Assembly (NCBI GenBank): GCA_036268875.1
Contig: DATATI010000083.1
Coordinates: 1 to 64,000 of the forward strand
Direction of reading: 5' to 3'
Length of the DNA stretch: 64,000 nucleotides
Origin: Polyangia bacterium
GTDB lineage: Bacteria; Myxococcota_A; Polyangia; Fen-1088
Shown: piece by piece, positions 7,928-17,762 of the stretch
How positions within the stretch are numbered: position 1 is the stretch's first letter
How the letters are laid out: every line of letters begins with the position of its first letter
Notes under the pieces: generated by a model
Databases searched by the model: none
Told to the model about the DNA's origin: nothing
Seen by the model: only the letters and a program-made list of their open reading frames with translations
Translations under genes and position numbers: made by a program

Positions 7928-8467
7928 ATGGCCGACGCCGCGAAACTGCCGCCGATCTTGCCGCCGATCTTGGAAATCAAGCGCACGCTGGACGGTCGCG
8001 AAAAGCGCTTCTCTTGCCGCCGGCTGGACGGCGACGCCGACCAGCGAAGGGCGGTGCTCCTGTTTGTTCACGACCATGCCATGCACGTCCACGGCGTCGA
8101 CCTGGCGCCGGGCACGATCACCTTCGGGTATTTCTGGGCCGATCGTCCCTACAATGCGTACCACTGGCTGAACGCTGCTGGTGCGACCATCGGCGTTTAC
8201 TTCAACGTCGCCGACGAAACCAGCATCACCGACGACGTTCTGGAGTGGCGCGACTTGACGGTCGACGTCCTCACCACCGCCGCCGGCCGCGTCGACGTCC
8301 TTGACGAGGACGAGCTGCCGGCGGAGCTGGATCCGGCGTTGCGCGCCCATATCGACGCCAGCAAGGCGGCCATCCTGGACCACGTGGCCGCCTTGCTCGC
8401 AGAGATCGAAGGCGAATCGCAGGCCTTCAAGTCGCTGGTCTTCACGCGCGGCGAGCGGCGACCGTGA
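7928..8467 (+). CDS. DUF402 family protein
   Basis: 179 residues. The DUF402 signature is present: RPYNAYHWLNAAGATIGVYF, then a DLTVDVLTTAAGRVDVLDED-type stretch, with a C-terminal helix. Relatives include FomD and staphylococcal nucleoside diphosphatases, so a nucleotide phosphohydrolase activity is possible. The ATG at 7928 is preceded at 7 bases by CATACT, a -10-like hexamer, and by GGGAAG, so the transcript may be nearly leaderless; a GTG at 7910 is an alternative. The stop overlaps the GTG of dtd by GTGA, suggesting coupling. Confidence 0.82.
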   Translation: MADAAKLPPILPPILEIKRTLDGREKRFSCRRLDGDADQRRAVLLFVHDHAMHVHGVDLAPGTITFGYFWADRPYNAYHWLNAAGATIGVYFNVADETSITDDVLEWRDLTVDVLTTAAGRVDVLDEDELPAELDPALRAHIDASKAAILDHVAALLAEIEGESQAFKSLVFTRGERRP

Positions 8468-8918
8468 AAACGGTGGTCAGCGGGTGCAGCGTGCCGAGGT
8501 GCGCATCGACGATCAGCTGGTCGGGCGTATCGAGCACGGACTTATGTTGCTGGTCGGGGTAGAAAAAGGTGACAGCGAAGCCGACGCCGACGTCAGCGCG
8601 CGCAAGATCGCGGCGTTGCGCATTTTCGCCGGGCGGACGCCGATGGACCTCACTCTGGGTGATGTCAAAGGCGGTTGCCTGGTGGTCAGTCAATTCACGC
8701 TGGCCGCTTCGCTGACCAAGGGCAACCGGCCCAGCTTCGAACCGGCCGAAGAGCCACACCGGGCGCAGGCTCTGTACCTGCGCCTGGTCGATCAGCTGCG
8801 CGCCGCCGGCCTGCCTGTCGAAACCGGACGCTTCGGCGCCGACATGCACGTCGAGCTGGTGAACGACGGCCCGGTGACATTTCTGGTTTGCGCCGCCGGC
8901 GGCGCGCTGGTCAAGTAA
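8464..8918 (+). CDS. dtd: D-aminoacyl-tRNA deacylase with an apparent 1-base frameshift at its N-terminus
   Basis: Dtd removes D-amino acids and glycine from mischarged tRNAs. The body is intact from about 8478: QRVQRAEVRID, VSQFTLAASL, KGNRPSF and FGADMHVELVNDGPVTF are family hallmarks. The expected start MKTVV lies in a different frame, at GTG 8464 (overlapping the DUF402 stop). Between codon 5 (ending 8478) and CAG at 8478-8480 one base is missing; adding one C would restore MKTVVQRVQRAEV, the normal N-terminus (about 151 aa). Without it translation could only begin at GTG 8484, losing the first beta strand. Either a sequencing/assembly error or a real lesion. The 3' end overlaps the end of gluQ on the other strand by 8 bases. 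Confidence 0.85.
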
Positions 8919-9867
8919 CAATCGGCTGCAGCGCACCGTCGTCGAGAACCGCTGCCGCCCGGGTCAGTCGGCCGAGCGCGAACGTCGCCGTCAGCGCGCC
9001 CGCCGTTGTCCGCAGGCCGACATCGCCCAGGCCGGCCGACGCCGCCAGCGCACCCACCACCGCCTCGGGCGGCAGGCCGCGCTGGCGCAAGGACGCCACC
9101 GACGCCGGGCGCGTGCGCTTGGCCAGACGCTCGCCAGCCGGCGACAGCACCAGCGGCACGTGGGCGAAGGCCGGCACCGCCAGATCCAACGCCCGCCCGA
9201 GCGCTATCTGCCGCGGCGTCGAAGCCAGCAGATCGTCGCCGCGCACCACTTGCTGAATGCCCATGGCGGCGTCGTCGACGACCACCGCCAGCTGGTACGA
9301 GGCCACCCCGTCAGCCCGGCGCAAAACGAAATCGTCGACGGGCGCGGCGCCGATCGCGCCACGCACGCCGTCGACAAAGCCCACGCCCGCGGCACCACCA
9401 GCGAAGCGCACGCAAGGCTTGCGCCCTTGCGCCGCCGCGCGCGCCAGCACTGCCGGCGCGCCCAGGTCCCGACAGGTCCCGGGATAGCGCGGTCCTTCTT
9501 CGTCGTCGTCGTGCGGAGCGGTGGCCGCGCGCGCGACATCCGCGCGCGAGCAGGCGCACAGAAAGGCGCGCCCCGTCGGCAACAGCGTGTCGATAGCCCC
9601 GTCGTAAAGCCGGGTCCGTTCGCTCTGCCGATAGGGCGCGGACGGCCCTCCCACGTCAGGGCCTTCATCCCAGTCGATGCCCAGCCAGCGCAGATCGTCG
9701 AGCAGCCCCGCCTCGGCGCCGGCCACCACGCGCGCCCGATCCAGATCCTCGACGCGCAGCACGAAAGCGCTGCCGGCGGCGCGCGCCGCTAGCCAGGCCA
9801 GAAGCGCCGTGCGGGCGTTGCCATGATGAATCGCGCCGCTTGGGCTGGGCGCGTACCTACCTTTCAT
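8911..9867 (-). CDS. gluQ: Glutamyl-Q tRNA(Asp) synthetase
   Basis: 318 residues, a truncated glutamyl-tRNA synthetase lacking the anticodon-binding domain. It shows the N-terminal GRYAPSPSGAIHHGNART (HIGH-type motif), zinc-ligand candidates in CACSR and YPGTC, and LAKRTRP in the KMSKS position. The enzyme attaches Glu to queuosine in the anticodon of tRNA-Asp. Length fits the family (about 300). It follows apt on the same strand after a 31-base gap and ends tail to tail with dtd. Confidence 0.92.
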   Translation of the reverse strand: MKGRYAPSPSGAIHHGNARTALLAWLAARAAGSAFVLRVEDLDRARVVAGAEAGLLDDLRWLGIDWDEGPDVGGPSAPYRQSERTRLYDGAIDTLLPTGRAFLCACSRADVARAATAPHDDDEEGPRYPGTCRDLGAPAVLARAAAQGRKPCVRFAGGAAGVGFVDGVRGAIGAAPVDDFVLRRADGVASYQLAVVVDDAAMGIQQVVRGDDLLASTPRQIALGRALDLAVPAFAHVPLVLSPAGERLAKRTRPASVASLRQRGLPPEAVVGALAASAGLGDVGLRTTAGALTATFALGRLTRAAAVLDDGALQPIVT

Positions 9868-9898
9868 CGCCTGCGTTGTCCGCGCCGTCCGCGCGCGA

Positions 9899-10435
9899 TC
9901 AATATTGAATCAATGATTCGACCGCCACGCCGCCCAGACGTGCGCGCCCATTCAAAAGCTGCAACTCGACCACCACCGCGACGGCCGCCACACGACCGCC
10001 CAGCTGGCGGACCAGATCGATCGTTGCCGCCGCCGTGCCGCCGGTGGCCAGCAGATCGTCGACGATGACCACCGCCGTCCCCTCGCGGACCGCGTCGGTG
10101 TGCATTTCCAACGAATCGGTGCCGTATTCGAGGTCGTAGGTGCGCCGGTGGGTGGTGAATGGCAGCTTGCCCGGCTTGCGCACCGGCGCGAAACCGATCC
10201 CCAGCGCCGCCGCCACCGGCGCGCCAAAAATGAAGCCGCGCGATTCGATGGCCACGATGGCCTCGGGGCGATGGACGGCGATCTTCTCAGCCAGGAGGTC
10301 CACGCAGGTTTTCAGCGCGGCGCCGTGGCCCATCAGCGGCGTCAGGTCGCGGAACAGGATCCCGGGCCTGGGAAAATCGGGGATGTCGCGCACGCGCGCG
10401 CGCAGAAGGTTGATGCGCGGATCGCTGTCATTCAC
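9899..10435 (-). CDS. apt: Adenine phosphoribosyltransferase
   Basis: 178 residues, normal for Apt, which makes AMP from adenine and PRPP (purine salvage, cytoplasm). The PRPP-binding loop VVIVDDLLATGGTA and the flexible-loop region IESRGFIFG are intact, and the N-terminal DFPRPGILFRDLTPLM is typical. Its ATG overlaps the stop of the LysM/M23 gene by ATGA, so it is coupled to that gene, although the functions are unrelated. Confidence 0.95.
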   Translation of the reverse strand: MNDSDPRINLLRARVRDIPDFPRPGILFRDLTPLMGHGAALKTCVDLLAEKIAVHRPEAIVAIESRGFIFGAPVAAALGIGFAPVRKPGKLPFTTHRRTYDLEYGTDSLEMHTDAVREGTAVVIVDDLLATGGTAAATIDLVRQLGGRVAAVAVVVELQLLNGRARLGGVAVESLIQY

Positions 10436-11136
10436 GGTGGACCTCCAAAGAACGTCATCGGGTCTCGCGGAATCTGCCCCTGACGGACCTCGAAGTGCAA
10501 GTGGGGTCCCGTGGCGTGGCCGGTCTGGCCGACCAGCGCCACCTTCTGTCCGGCCTGCACCTCGTCCCCTTGGGTCACCAGCAGCGCCGAGTTGTGCGCG
10601 TAGACGGTCAATAGATCGCCCGGGTGTTGCAGCACGATCAGATTTCCATAGCCGCGAATGCCGTTGCCGGCATAGACCACCCGGCCCGCCGCCGCCGCGA
10701 ACACCGGCGTGCCGATCGCGGCCGGCAGATCGATCCCTTCGTGCGGGCGTCCGCCGCGCGTGCCGAAGGGCGAGCCGACGAACGGTTTCTCCAGTGGCCA
10801 GCGCAAGCGGCCAGCATTGCTCGCCGGTGACGGTGCCAGTGCCGCCGCCGAACGATTCGCGATGACGACGGCGGGCGCCGCGCGGGCGATGTTCGCGGCG
10901 CCGTCCAGCACGAACAGCAGCTTGCCCGGACGAACCTGGTCGGGGCGGTCCAGGCCGTTTATCTCCAGAATGTCTTCGGCCGGCACGCCGGCGGTCTTGG
11001 CGATGTCGGCCAACGTCTCGCCCTCGGACACCACGTACCAGCGCCCAGGCGGGCTTTCCGGATGCATCGGCGGTCGATCGCGCCAGCAGCCGCCCAACAG
11101 AAAAGCTGCGAACAGCAGCGCACGACGTCGGTCCAC
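10432..11136 (-). CDS. LysM-M23 peptidase-like lipoprotein (NlpD type)
   Basis: 234 residues. A lipoprotein signal (AFLLGGC, acceptor Cys about residue 17) is followed by a LysM domain (WYVVSEGETLADIAKTAG, about 33-77) and a C-terminal M23 domain with HEGIDL and HLHFEV. NlpD/EnvC-like proteins bind peptidoglycan and either cleave it or activate amidases at division. Gene order surE-pcm-LysM/M23 is that of E. coli surE-pcm-nlpD, supporting an NlpD-like role; the metal ligand set (H...D, HLH) looks complete, so it may be an active endopeptidase. The GTG start has no Shine-Dalgarno, but TAGTAT lies 6 bases upstream, hinting at a leaderless transcript. Confidence 0.88.
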   Translation of the reverse strand: MDRRRALLFAAFLLGGCWRDRPPMHPESPPGRWYVVSEGETLADIAKTAGVPAEDILEINGLDRPDQVRPGKLLFVLDGAANIARAAPAVVIANRSAAALAPSPASNAGRLRWPLEKPFVGSPFGTRGGRPHEGIDLPAAIGTPVFAAAAGRVVYAGNGIRGYGNLIVLQHPGDLLTVYAHNSALLVTQGDEVQAGQKVALVGQTGHATGPHLHFEVRQGQIPRDPMTFFGGPP

Positions 11137-11179
11137 CCGCTGATACTAGCCGCGCCGGCGGGCGACGCTCAATTTCCGC

Positions 11180-11845
11180 TCACGCCATTGGCGGCGAGCC
11201 GCCGACGCCAAACCGGCCGAGCAGATCGACGTAGCGACAGCGCGTGTCGACAGACGTTTCGTAACCCTCGCCACGCCGGTGAATGACCACCAGTTCTTGT
11301 TCTTGCGTCGGGCCCACCGGCACCACCATCCGTCCACCATCAGCCAGCTGATCGACCAGCAAGGGCGGCACACGCGGGGCGCCCGCCGAAACAATGATCA
11401 CGTCGAATGGCGCATGCTGGGGCCAGCCGCCGCTGCCGTCGAAGCATTTGACGTCCACGTTGCTGTAGCCAAGCTCGGCCAGCGTGCTGGCGGCACGCGC
11501 GGCCAGGTCGGGGACAATCTCGATGGCGAAGACCTGGGCGCACAGCTCGGCCAGAACGGCGGATTGATAGCCGCAGCCAGCGCCCACCTCCAGCGCGCGC
11601 TGGTTGGCTTTTGGTTCGGCCAGCTCAGTCACGCGCGCCACCATGTAAGGCTGCGAGATTGTCTGGCCGTAACCGATCGACAGCGGCCGATCGTGATAGG
11701 CCTCATCGCCCAGCGCCGGCGACACAAAACGATGGCGAGGCACCACGGACATCGCGCCCAGCACGCGCGGATCTTTGATCCCACGACGAACCAGCTGTTC
11801 GATCACCATTTCGCGGCGGGCCGCCACCACGCGCGGATCGTCCAT
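11180..11845 (-). CDS. pcm: Protein-L-isoaspartate O-methyltransferase
   Basis: 221 residues from ATG 11845, chosen because GGGGAGG lies about 6 bases upstream; the frame is open further upstream. SAM-dependent repair methyltransferase for isoaspartyl residues. Motifs: TISQPYMVARVTEL, the SAM-binding LEVGAGCGYQSAVLA, and the C-terminal GGRMVVPVG. It lies 37 bases downstream of surE, the order found in many proteobacteria. Confidence 0.93.
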   Translation of the reverse strand: MDDPRVVAARREMVIEQLVRRGIKDPRVLGAMSVVPRHRFVSPALGDEAYHDRPLSIGYGQTISQPYMVARVTELAEPKANQRALEVGAGCGYQSAVLAELCAQVFAIEIVPDLAARAASTLAELGYSNVDVKCFDGSGGWPQHAPFDVIIVSAGAPRVPPLLVDQLADGGRMVVPVGPTQEQELVVIHRRGEGYETSVDTRCRYVDLLGRFGVGGSPPMA

Positions 11846-11882
11846 CGTCGCCCTCCCCAACCGATCGCCGTCCATTGCGCCG

Positions 11883-12674
11883 CTAGATTTTAGCGCGCTG
11901 GGCTGCGTCGTGCACGAAGTTACCCACCCTCCAACCCACCAACTCGCCCAGCAATTTGGTGTGCGTGAGGTCCAGCGCAAGGGGCGTCACCGACGCCAAT
12001 CCGGCGCGCACGGCACTGCAGTCCGAACCCGGCAGGTCGGTGGCGTTTTCTTCCGGCCCGCCAATCCAATAGTAAGATCGGCCGCGGAGATCCTGGCGCA
12101 CCTCGACCTGGTCGCGGTAAACGCGCCGACCGAGAAACGTCACCTGGTACCCGCGCAGCGGCCCCGGCGGCACGTTCACGCTGAGCAGCGAGGCGTCGGG
12201 GATCGCCCCTGGTCCACGCGCCACCGCTTCGGCCGCCAGCGCCTTCAGGAACGCCGCCGCGTGCGAGAAATCCTGGGGTTTTTGCCGCTGCAACGACACC
12301 GCGATCGACGGCACCCCGCGCAGCGCGCCCTCGACCGCGCCGGCCACCGTGCCCGAGTAGAAGACGTCCGATCCCAGGTTGTAACCATTGTTGATCCCCG
12401 AAACGCACAGCGCCGGCTTGCGCGGGACCAAGTGCAGCAGCGCCAGGTAAACGCAATCCACCGGCGTCCCGTCGATGGAGAACACGCCGGGCTCGATCTC
12501 GTCCACGCGCAGCGGTCGATCCAAGCTGATCGAATGCGAAGCCGCGCTTCGTTCGCGATCCGGCGCGGCGATCATCACGTCGCCGACATCTCGCAACGCT
12601 TCCGCCACCGCCCGGATCCCCGGCGCCCCCACCCCGTCGTCGTTCGTCACCAGAATCAGTGGTCGTTCGCTCAT
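11883..12674 (-). CDS. surE: 5'/3'-nucleotidase SurE
   Basis: 263 residues. The metal-binding N-terminus ILVTNDDG, then APDRERSAASHSISL, and VSGINNGYNLGSDVFYSGTV are the SurE signature (survival-related nucleotidase/exopolyphosphatase). It precedes pcm and follows tRNA-Pro by 46 bases. Length is normal for the family. Confidence 0.95.
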   Translation of the reverse strand: MSERPLILVTNDDGVGAPGIRAVAEALRDVGDVMIAAPDRERSAASHSISLDRPLRVDEIEPGVFSIDGTPVDCVYLALLHLVPRKPALCVSGINNGYNLGSDVFYSGTVAGAVEGALRGVPSIAVSLQRQKPQDFSHAAAFLKALAAEAVARGPGAIPDASLLSVNVPPGPLRGYQVTFLGRRVYRDQVEVRQDLRGRSYYWIGGPEENATDLPGSDCSAVRAGLASVTPLALDLTHTKLLGELVGWRVGNFVHDAAQRAKI

Positions 12675-12718
12675 CGTTCTCCGGTGGGGAGGGCCATCAG
12701 GCCCTCCCCACGCTCCAT

Positions 12719-12795
<77 letters not shown>

Positions 12796-12812
12796 ATTGA
12801 TTGAAAGCCGCC

Positions 12813-13190
12813 TCAGTCGGCGACGATTCGTATCAGATCTTCCAGGCCTTGCTTGATTTTTCTCAGCGTCTCCGGATTGACGTCGGGAGGCGGAAGGGGC
12901 GGCGGCGCTTCGTCGTGTCCAAGCTCCCGCAGCCGTCCCCGTGCCCCTTCGATGGTGAAGCGCTCGTCATACAACAGATGGCGAATCTTCAGCAGCAATT
13001 CGACGTCCTTCGGCCGGTACAGACGCTGCTGCGATCGCGTCTTCTGTGGGCGCAGCGAGGCAAATTCTGTTTCCCAGTAGCGCAGCACGTATGGCTTGAC
13101 CGCGCACAGCCGGGCCGCCTCGCCAATCTTGAAAAAAGGCTTGTCCGGGATCCCGGACACGGTTGCCGCCTTGGCGCCGCGCCGGCTCAT
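12813..13190 (-). CDS. MerR family transcriptional regulator
   Basis: 125 residues. The N-terminal winged helix-turn-helix is clear: [20 protein letters not shown], then WETEF and [15 protein letters not shown]. There is no cysteine metal-binding loop and the C-terminal part is a short coiled coil, so this is the small MerR type that regularly follows ihfA after pheT in proteobacteria. Its target is unknown. It starts 52 bases after ihfA. Confidence 0.88.
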   Translation of the reverse strand: MSRRGAKAATVSGIPDKPFFKIGEAARLCAVKPYVLRYWETEFASLRPQKTRSQQRLYRPKDVELLLKIRHLLYDERFTIEGARGRLRELGHDEAPPPLPPPDVNPETLRKIKQGLEDLIRIVAD

Positions 13191-13242
13191 CCCGACGCCA
13201 CGGCGAAAGCAGTTGAGGGGGCCAGGGCGCGTAACAGCTGCA

Positions 13243-13521
13243 TCAGCCGTTCAATGCGTTCTTCAGGACCTGGCTGGGCTTGAAGGTCAGCACGCGACGG
13301 GCGCTGATGGTGATCTCCTGACCCGTCTGCGGGTTGCGGCCAGCACGCGCGTTCTTGTCGCGCACGACGAAATTGCCGAAACCGGAAATCTTGATCTTCT
13401 CGCCTTTTTCCAGGGTCTCCTTGATCGTGTCGAACACCGTTTCTACGATCTCAGCGGCCTCTTTCTTCGAAAAACCGCCGACCTTCTCGTAAACGTTCTC
13501 CACAATGTCGGCCTTGGTCAT
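13243..13521 (-). CDS. ihfA: Integration host factor alpha subunit
   Basis: 92 residues starting at ATG 13521 ([15 protein letters not shown]), although the frame is open for 12 codons more. It has the HU/IHF fold with [20 protein letters not shown], the beta arm with the intercalating proline, and [16 protein letters not shown] bends DNA and helps sigma-54 promoters and nucleoid structure. It lies 54 bases after pheT, the conserved pheST-ihfA arrangement. Confidence 0.93.
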   Translation of the reverse strand: MTKADIVENVYEKVGGFSKKEAAEIVETVFDTIKETLEKGEKIKISGFGNFVVRDKNARAGRNPQTGQEITISARRVLTFKPSQVLKNALNG

Positions 13522-13575
13522 AGAGCAAGCTATAAACGAAAATGCCTTAGACGTCAAAGAGTTGACTACGGATAG

Positions 13576-16014
13576 CTAGCGCACTTCGATGGTCTGGGCA
13601 GCCTTCAAAGCAGCGATGACGCGGGCGTGAGCGGCGTCCACCTCGGCGTCCGTCAGGGTTCGATCTTCGGCGCGATAGGTCAGCGTCCACAACATCCCCT
13701 TCTTGCCGGCGGGCGCGTACTTCGGATCGCGGAAATCTTCCAGCACCGCCAGGCTGACCAGCAGCGGCTCGCGCGCGACCAGCAGCGCCGCGCGCTGCTG
13801 GTCTGCGGTGATCCGTGAATCGATCCAATAAGAAATGTCGCGGGTGGTGGACGGATAGCGTGGCAGGGCCATGCTGCGCACCGGCCGGCGCTCGCCGGCG
13901 ACGGCGTCCAGCTCGATCTCCAGGTACAGCGCGCGCGCCTCCATCCCCAGCGCCTTTGCCAGGGCCGGGTGTATTTCGCCGACCGCACCCAAACGACGCC
14001 CAAGCGCATCGCCCGGCGTGGCCACCTGCACCACCGCCGAAGCGCCGGGGTGAAAAAGTGGGCCGGCGCCACCGACAAACCGACAGCCGTCGATTCCCAG
14101 GCCGGCGGCCAGCTCCAGAAATACGCGCTTGGCGTCGAAGAAATCCAGCGGCTCGCCCGGTTTCAACCAGCCCGCCTGCCGTCCCGTCATGATCGCCGCG
14201 GCCATCGATGGCTCGACCGGCGCCTCCTTGGCGTCGGCTGGCCGCCTCACCACTGGCCCTACTTCGAAAAGCCCGAAGTCCGTCGCGCCGCGCGCCAGGT
14301 TTCGCTTGGCCGCGTCGACCAGGCCTGGCAGCAACGACGTGCGCATTGCCTCGTAGTCGGCGGAGATCGGGTTCTTCACCACCACGCCCGTCGCCAACGC
14401 GGCGTCCGCCTGGTCGCGTCCCAGCGCCGCCAGCCAACCGCGCGGGACGAAGGCCCAGGTGATCACCTCGTGCAGACCTTGCGCCCCCAGGCGATCGCGC
14501 GCCCGATCGGCCAGCGCTTCGGGGCTTTGCGCCGGCGCCCGCCCGCCCGCCGCCAGACGCGTGGGCACCCGGTCGTACCCTTCCAGGCGCATCACCTCTT
14601 CGATCAGATCTTCTTGGATGGTGATGTCGGGCCGGAATGTCGGGACGGTCGCCACCAGCAGACGATCACCGTCGTCGCGGCCGACGGCCGCCTCGCTGGA
14701 AATTTCGATCGACGCCAGCCGCTCCGCCGCCTGCTCGGCCGGGATGGCAAACCCTGCCAATCGACCGAGAGCGCCGATCGACATCGTCACGCGTCTGGGC
14801 ACTGCCGGCGTCGGGTAGCGATCAACGACCTCACCTGCCAGCGCGCCACCGCCGAGCCGCGCCATCATCGCCGCCGCCCGCAGGCCGGCATACGGAATAC
14901 CGTTGGCGTCCACGCTGCGTTCAAAACGGTGTGACGCCTCCGAGTGCATGCCCAGGCGCTTGGCCGTGCGCCGCACGCTGCGCGGCTCGAACGTCGCGGC
15001 CTCCAGCAAGACGTCGACGGTGGCGGCCGAGACCTCGCTGCTGGCGCCGCCCATCACGCCGGCCAGGGCCACCGGGCCGCGCCCGTCGGCGATCACCACG
15101 TCGCTTTCCTGCAGCGGCCGATCGACGCCGTCCAGGGTGGTCATGCGCTCGCCGCGACCGGCGCGGCGCACGTTGATGCCGCCGCTGACCTTGCCGAGAT
15201 CGAAAGCGTGCAAGGGGTGGCCAGTCTCCAGCATCACGTAGTTGGTCACGTCGACGACGTTCGAGATGGCCCGCACGCCACACGCCGCCAGCCGCACGCG
15301 CAGGACCAGCGGGCTTGGCCCGATGCGTACCCCGGTGATCAAGCGCGCGGCATAGCGCGGGCACGCCGCCGGATCGCGAATCTCCACGTCGACGCCGCGG
15401 CCGGCCGGAATCACCGTGGTGACGACATCATCCGGCGCCGGCAACGACCAGCGGCGCCCGAACAGCCCGGCCACCTCGCGCGCGATCCCGGCGTGCGACA
15501 GTGCATCGGAACGGTTGGGCGTGACGTTCACTTCCAGGACCTCGTCGAGCAAACCCACCGCTCCGGCCAGATCGGCGCCGAGCGGCAACTCGGCCGGCAG
15601 GATGACGATGCCGTCCTTGCCTTCACCAAGGCCGAGCTCGTCTTCGCTGCAGATCATCCCGGGCGACATCACGCCGCGGATCTCGCGGCGGTCCAGCGTG
15701 CGGCCGCCCGGCAAAGTCGCGCCGGGCGCCGCCCACGCCACCTTGCCACCTGGCGCGGGAACATTGGGCGCGCCGCAAACCACGTCTTCCTCGGCGCCGC
15801 CGGCGACCAGACGAACGATCGACAGCTTGTCGGCGGTCGGGTGCGGGCGCTGGCCGCGCACCTCGGCCACCACCACGCCGCGCACCTCGCGGCCCCGGCG
15901 CTCGATCGACTCCACCTCTAACCCAGCCAGCGTCAGCTTCTGCGCCACCGAGTCGGCGGTCACGCCGGGCGGTAGATCGACCAGCTCGCGCAGCCAGTTG
16001 AAGGAAATCTTCAT
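13576..16014 (-). CDS. pheT: Phenylalanyl-tRNA synthetase beta subunit
   Basis: 812 residues, full length for the bacterial beta subunit of the (alpha-beta)2 enzyme. The N-terminus MKISFNWLRELVDLPPG, the tRNA-binding (EMAP-like) region with CGAPNVPAPG, the B3/B4 editing region (MEASHR-like SEASHRFERSVD) and the C-terminal anticodon-binding domain (RYPSTTRDISYWID) are all present. It starts 15 bases after pheS, so both are made together. Confidence 0.96.
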   Translation of the reverse strand: MKISFNWLRELVDLPPGVTADSVAQKLTLAGLEVESIERRGREVRGVVVAEVRGQRPHPTADKLSIVRLVAGGAEEDVVCGAPNVPAPGGKVAWAAPGATLPGGRTLDRREIRGVMSPGMICSEDELGLGEGKDGIVILPAELPLGADLAGAVGLLDEVLEVNVTPNRSDALSHAGIAREVAGLFGRRWSLPAPDDVVTTVIPAGRGVDVEIRDPAACPRYAARLITGVRIGPSPLVLRVRLAACGVRAISNVVDVTNYVMLETGHPLHAFDLGKVSGGINVRRAGRGERMTTLDGVDRPLQESDVVIADGRGPVALAGVMGGASSEVSAATVDVLLEAATFEPRSVRRTAKRLGMHSEASHRFERSVDANGIPYAGLRAAAMMARLGGGALAGEVVDRYPTPAVPRRVTMSIGALGRLAGFAIPAEQAAERLASIEISSEAAVGRDDGDRLLVATVPTFRPDITIQEDLIEEVMRLEGYDRVPTRLAAGGRAPAQSPEALADRARDRLGAQGLHEVITWAFVPRGWLAALGRDQADAALATGVVVKNPISADYEAMRTSLLPGLVDAAKRNLARGATDFGLFEVGPVVRRPADAKEAPVEPSMAAAIMTGRQAGWLKPGEPLDFFDAKRVFLELAAGLGIDGCRFVGGAGPLFHPGASAVVQVATPGDALGRRLGAVGEIHPALAKALGMEARALYLEIELDAVAGERRPVRSMALPRYPSTTRDISYWIDSRITADQQRAALLVAREPLLVSLAVLEDFRDPKYAPAGKKGMLWTLTYRAEDRTLTDAEVDAAHARVIAALKAAQTIEVR

Positions 16015-16029
16015 AAAGGCACGTTCATG

Positions 16030-17088
<1,059 letters not shown>

Positions 17089-17133
17089 GGTAGGCCCTTG
17101 GCGTTGGCCGGGTCGGCGATGACGAGCGCGGCC

Positions 17134-17484
17134 TTACGCCGCGCGCGCCGTCTCGACGACCTTCTTGAACGCCGCCGGATCGCTGATCGCCAGATCGGCG
17201 AGGATCTTGCGGTCGAGAGCGATGTTCGCCTTGTCCAACGCCGCGATCAGGCGTGAATAGGAGATGCCGTTGTCGCGCGCCATCGCGTTGATGCGCACGA
17301 TCCACAGGCCACGAAAAGCTGGCTTCCGCTTGCGGCGATGAAAGAACGCATACCGCCATGCGTGGTGGACGGCTTCGACCGCTGCTTTCCAGAGCCGGGA
17401 ACGACCGCCGCGGTACCCTTTCGCGTGCTTGCGAACCCGGTTCCGGCGTTGGCGCGACTTGTATCCACCTTTTGCGCGAGGCAT
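17134..17484 (-). CDS. rplT: 50S ribosomal protein L20
   Basis: 116 residues, highly basic: MPRAKGGYKSRQRRNRVRKH, then GYRGGRSRLWKAAVEAV and the C-terminal DPAAFKKVVETARAA. L20 assembles early on 23S rRNA and in many bacteria represses translation of its own operon. Here rpmI lies 21 bases upstream and pheS 45 bases downstream. Confidence 0.97.
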   Translation of the reverse strand: MPRAKGGYKSRQRRNRVRKHAKGYRGGRSRLWKAAVEAVHHAWRYAFFHRRKRKPAFRGLWIVRINAMARDNGISYSRLIAALDKANIALDRKILADLAISDPAAFKKVVETARAA

Positions 17485-17505
17485 GAATCCAATCCTTTTT
17501 CTTGC

Positions 17506-17709
17506 TTAGGCGTACGGGAGCATCGCCTTGATCTGATGCTCCTGGGTCTTGCTGACATAACCGCCTCGGCGGAGGTTCCGCTTGGCGGACGACGACTTTG
17601 ACGAAAGGTTGTGGCGCAGATAAGCCTTCTTCCGCTTGACCCGGCCATTGGCCGTCAGCTTGAAGCGCTTCTTGGCGCTGCTGTTGGACTTCATCTTAAT
17701 CTTCGGCAT
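17506..17709 (-). CDS. rpmI: 50S ribosomal protein L35
   Basis: 67 residues, MPKIKMKSNSSAKKRFKLTA and TAKRNLRR-like basic centre, normal L35 length. In most bacteria it directly follows infC; here about 3.9 kb with two unrelated genes separates the two. The upstream gene ends 53 bases away, so rpmI may have its own promoter or be reached by read-through. Confidence 0.96.
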   Translation of the reverse strand: MPKIKMKSNSSAKKRFKLTANGRVKRKKAYLRHNLSSKSSSAKRNLRRGGYVSKTQEHQIKAMLPYA

Positions 17710-17762
17710 GGGAGCGCGGGAGTATAACCAGTTCGGATTTCAAGGCAAGAAGAGAGCGCAGG

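Noticed and set aside
8464-8490. Programmed frameshifting in dtd
   Set aside because: No slippery heptamer or downstream stem is visible and Dtd is not known to use it; an error or real mutation is simpler.
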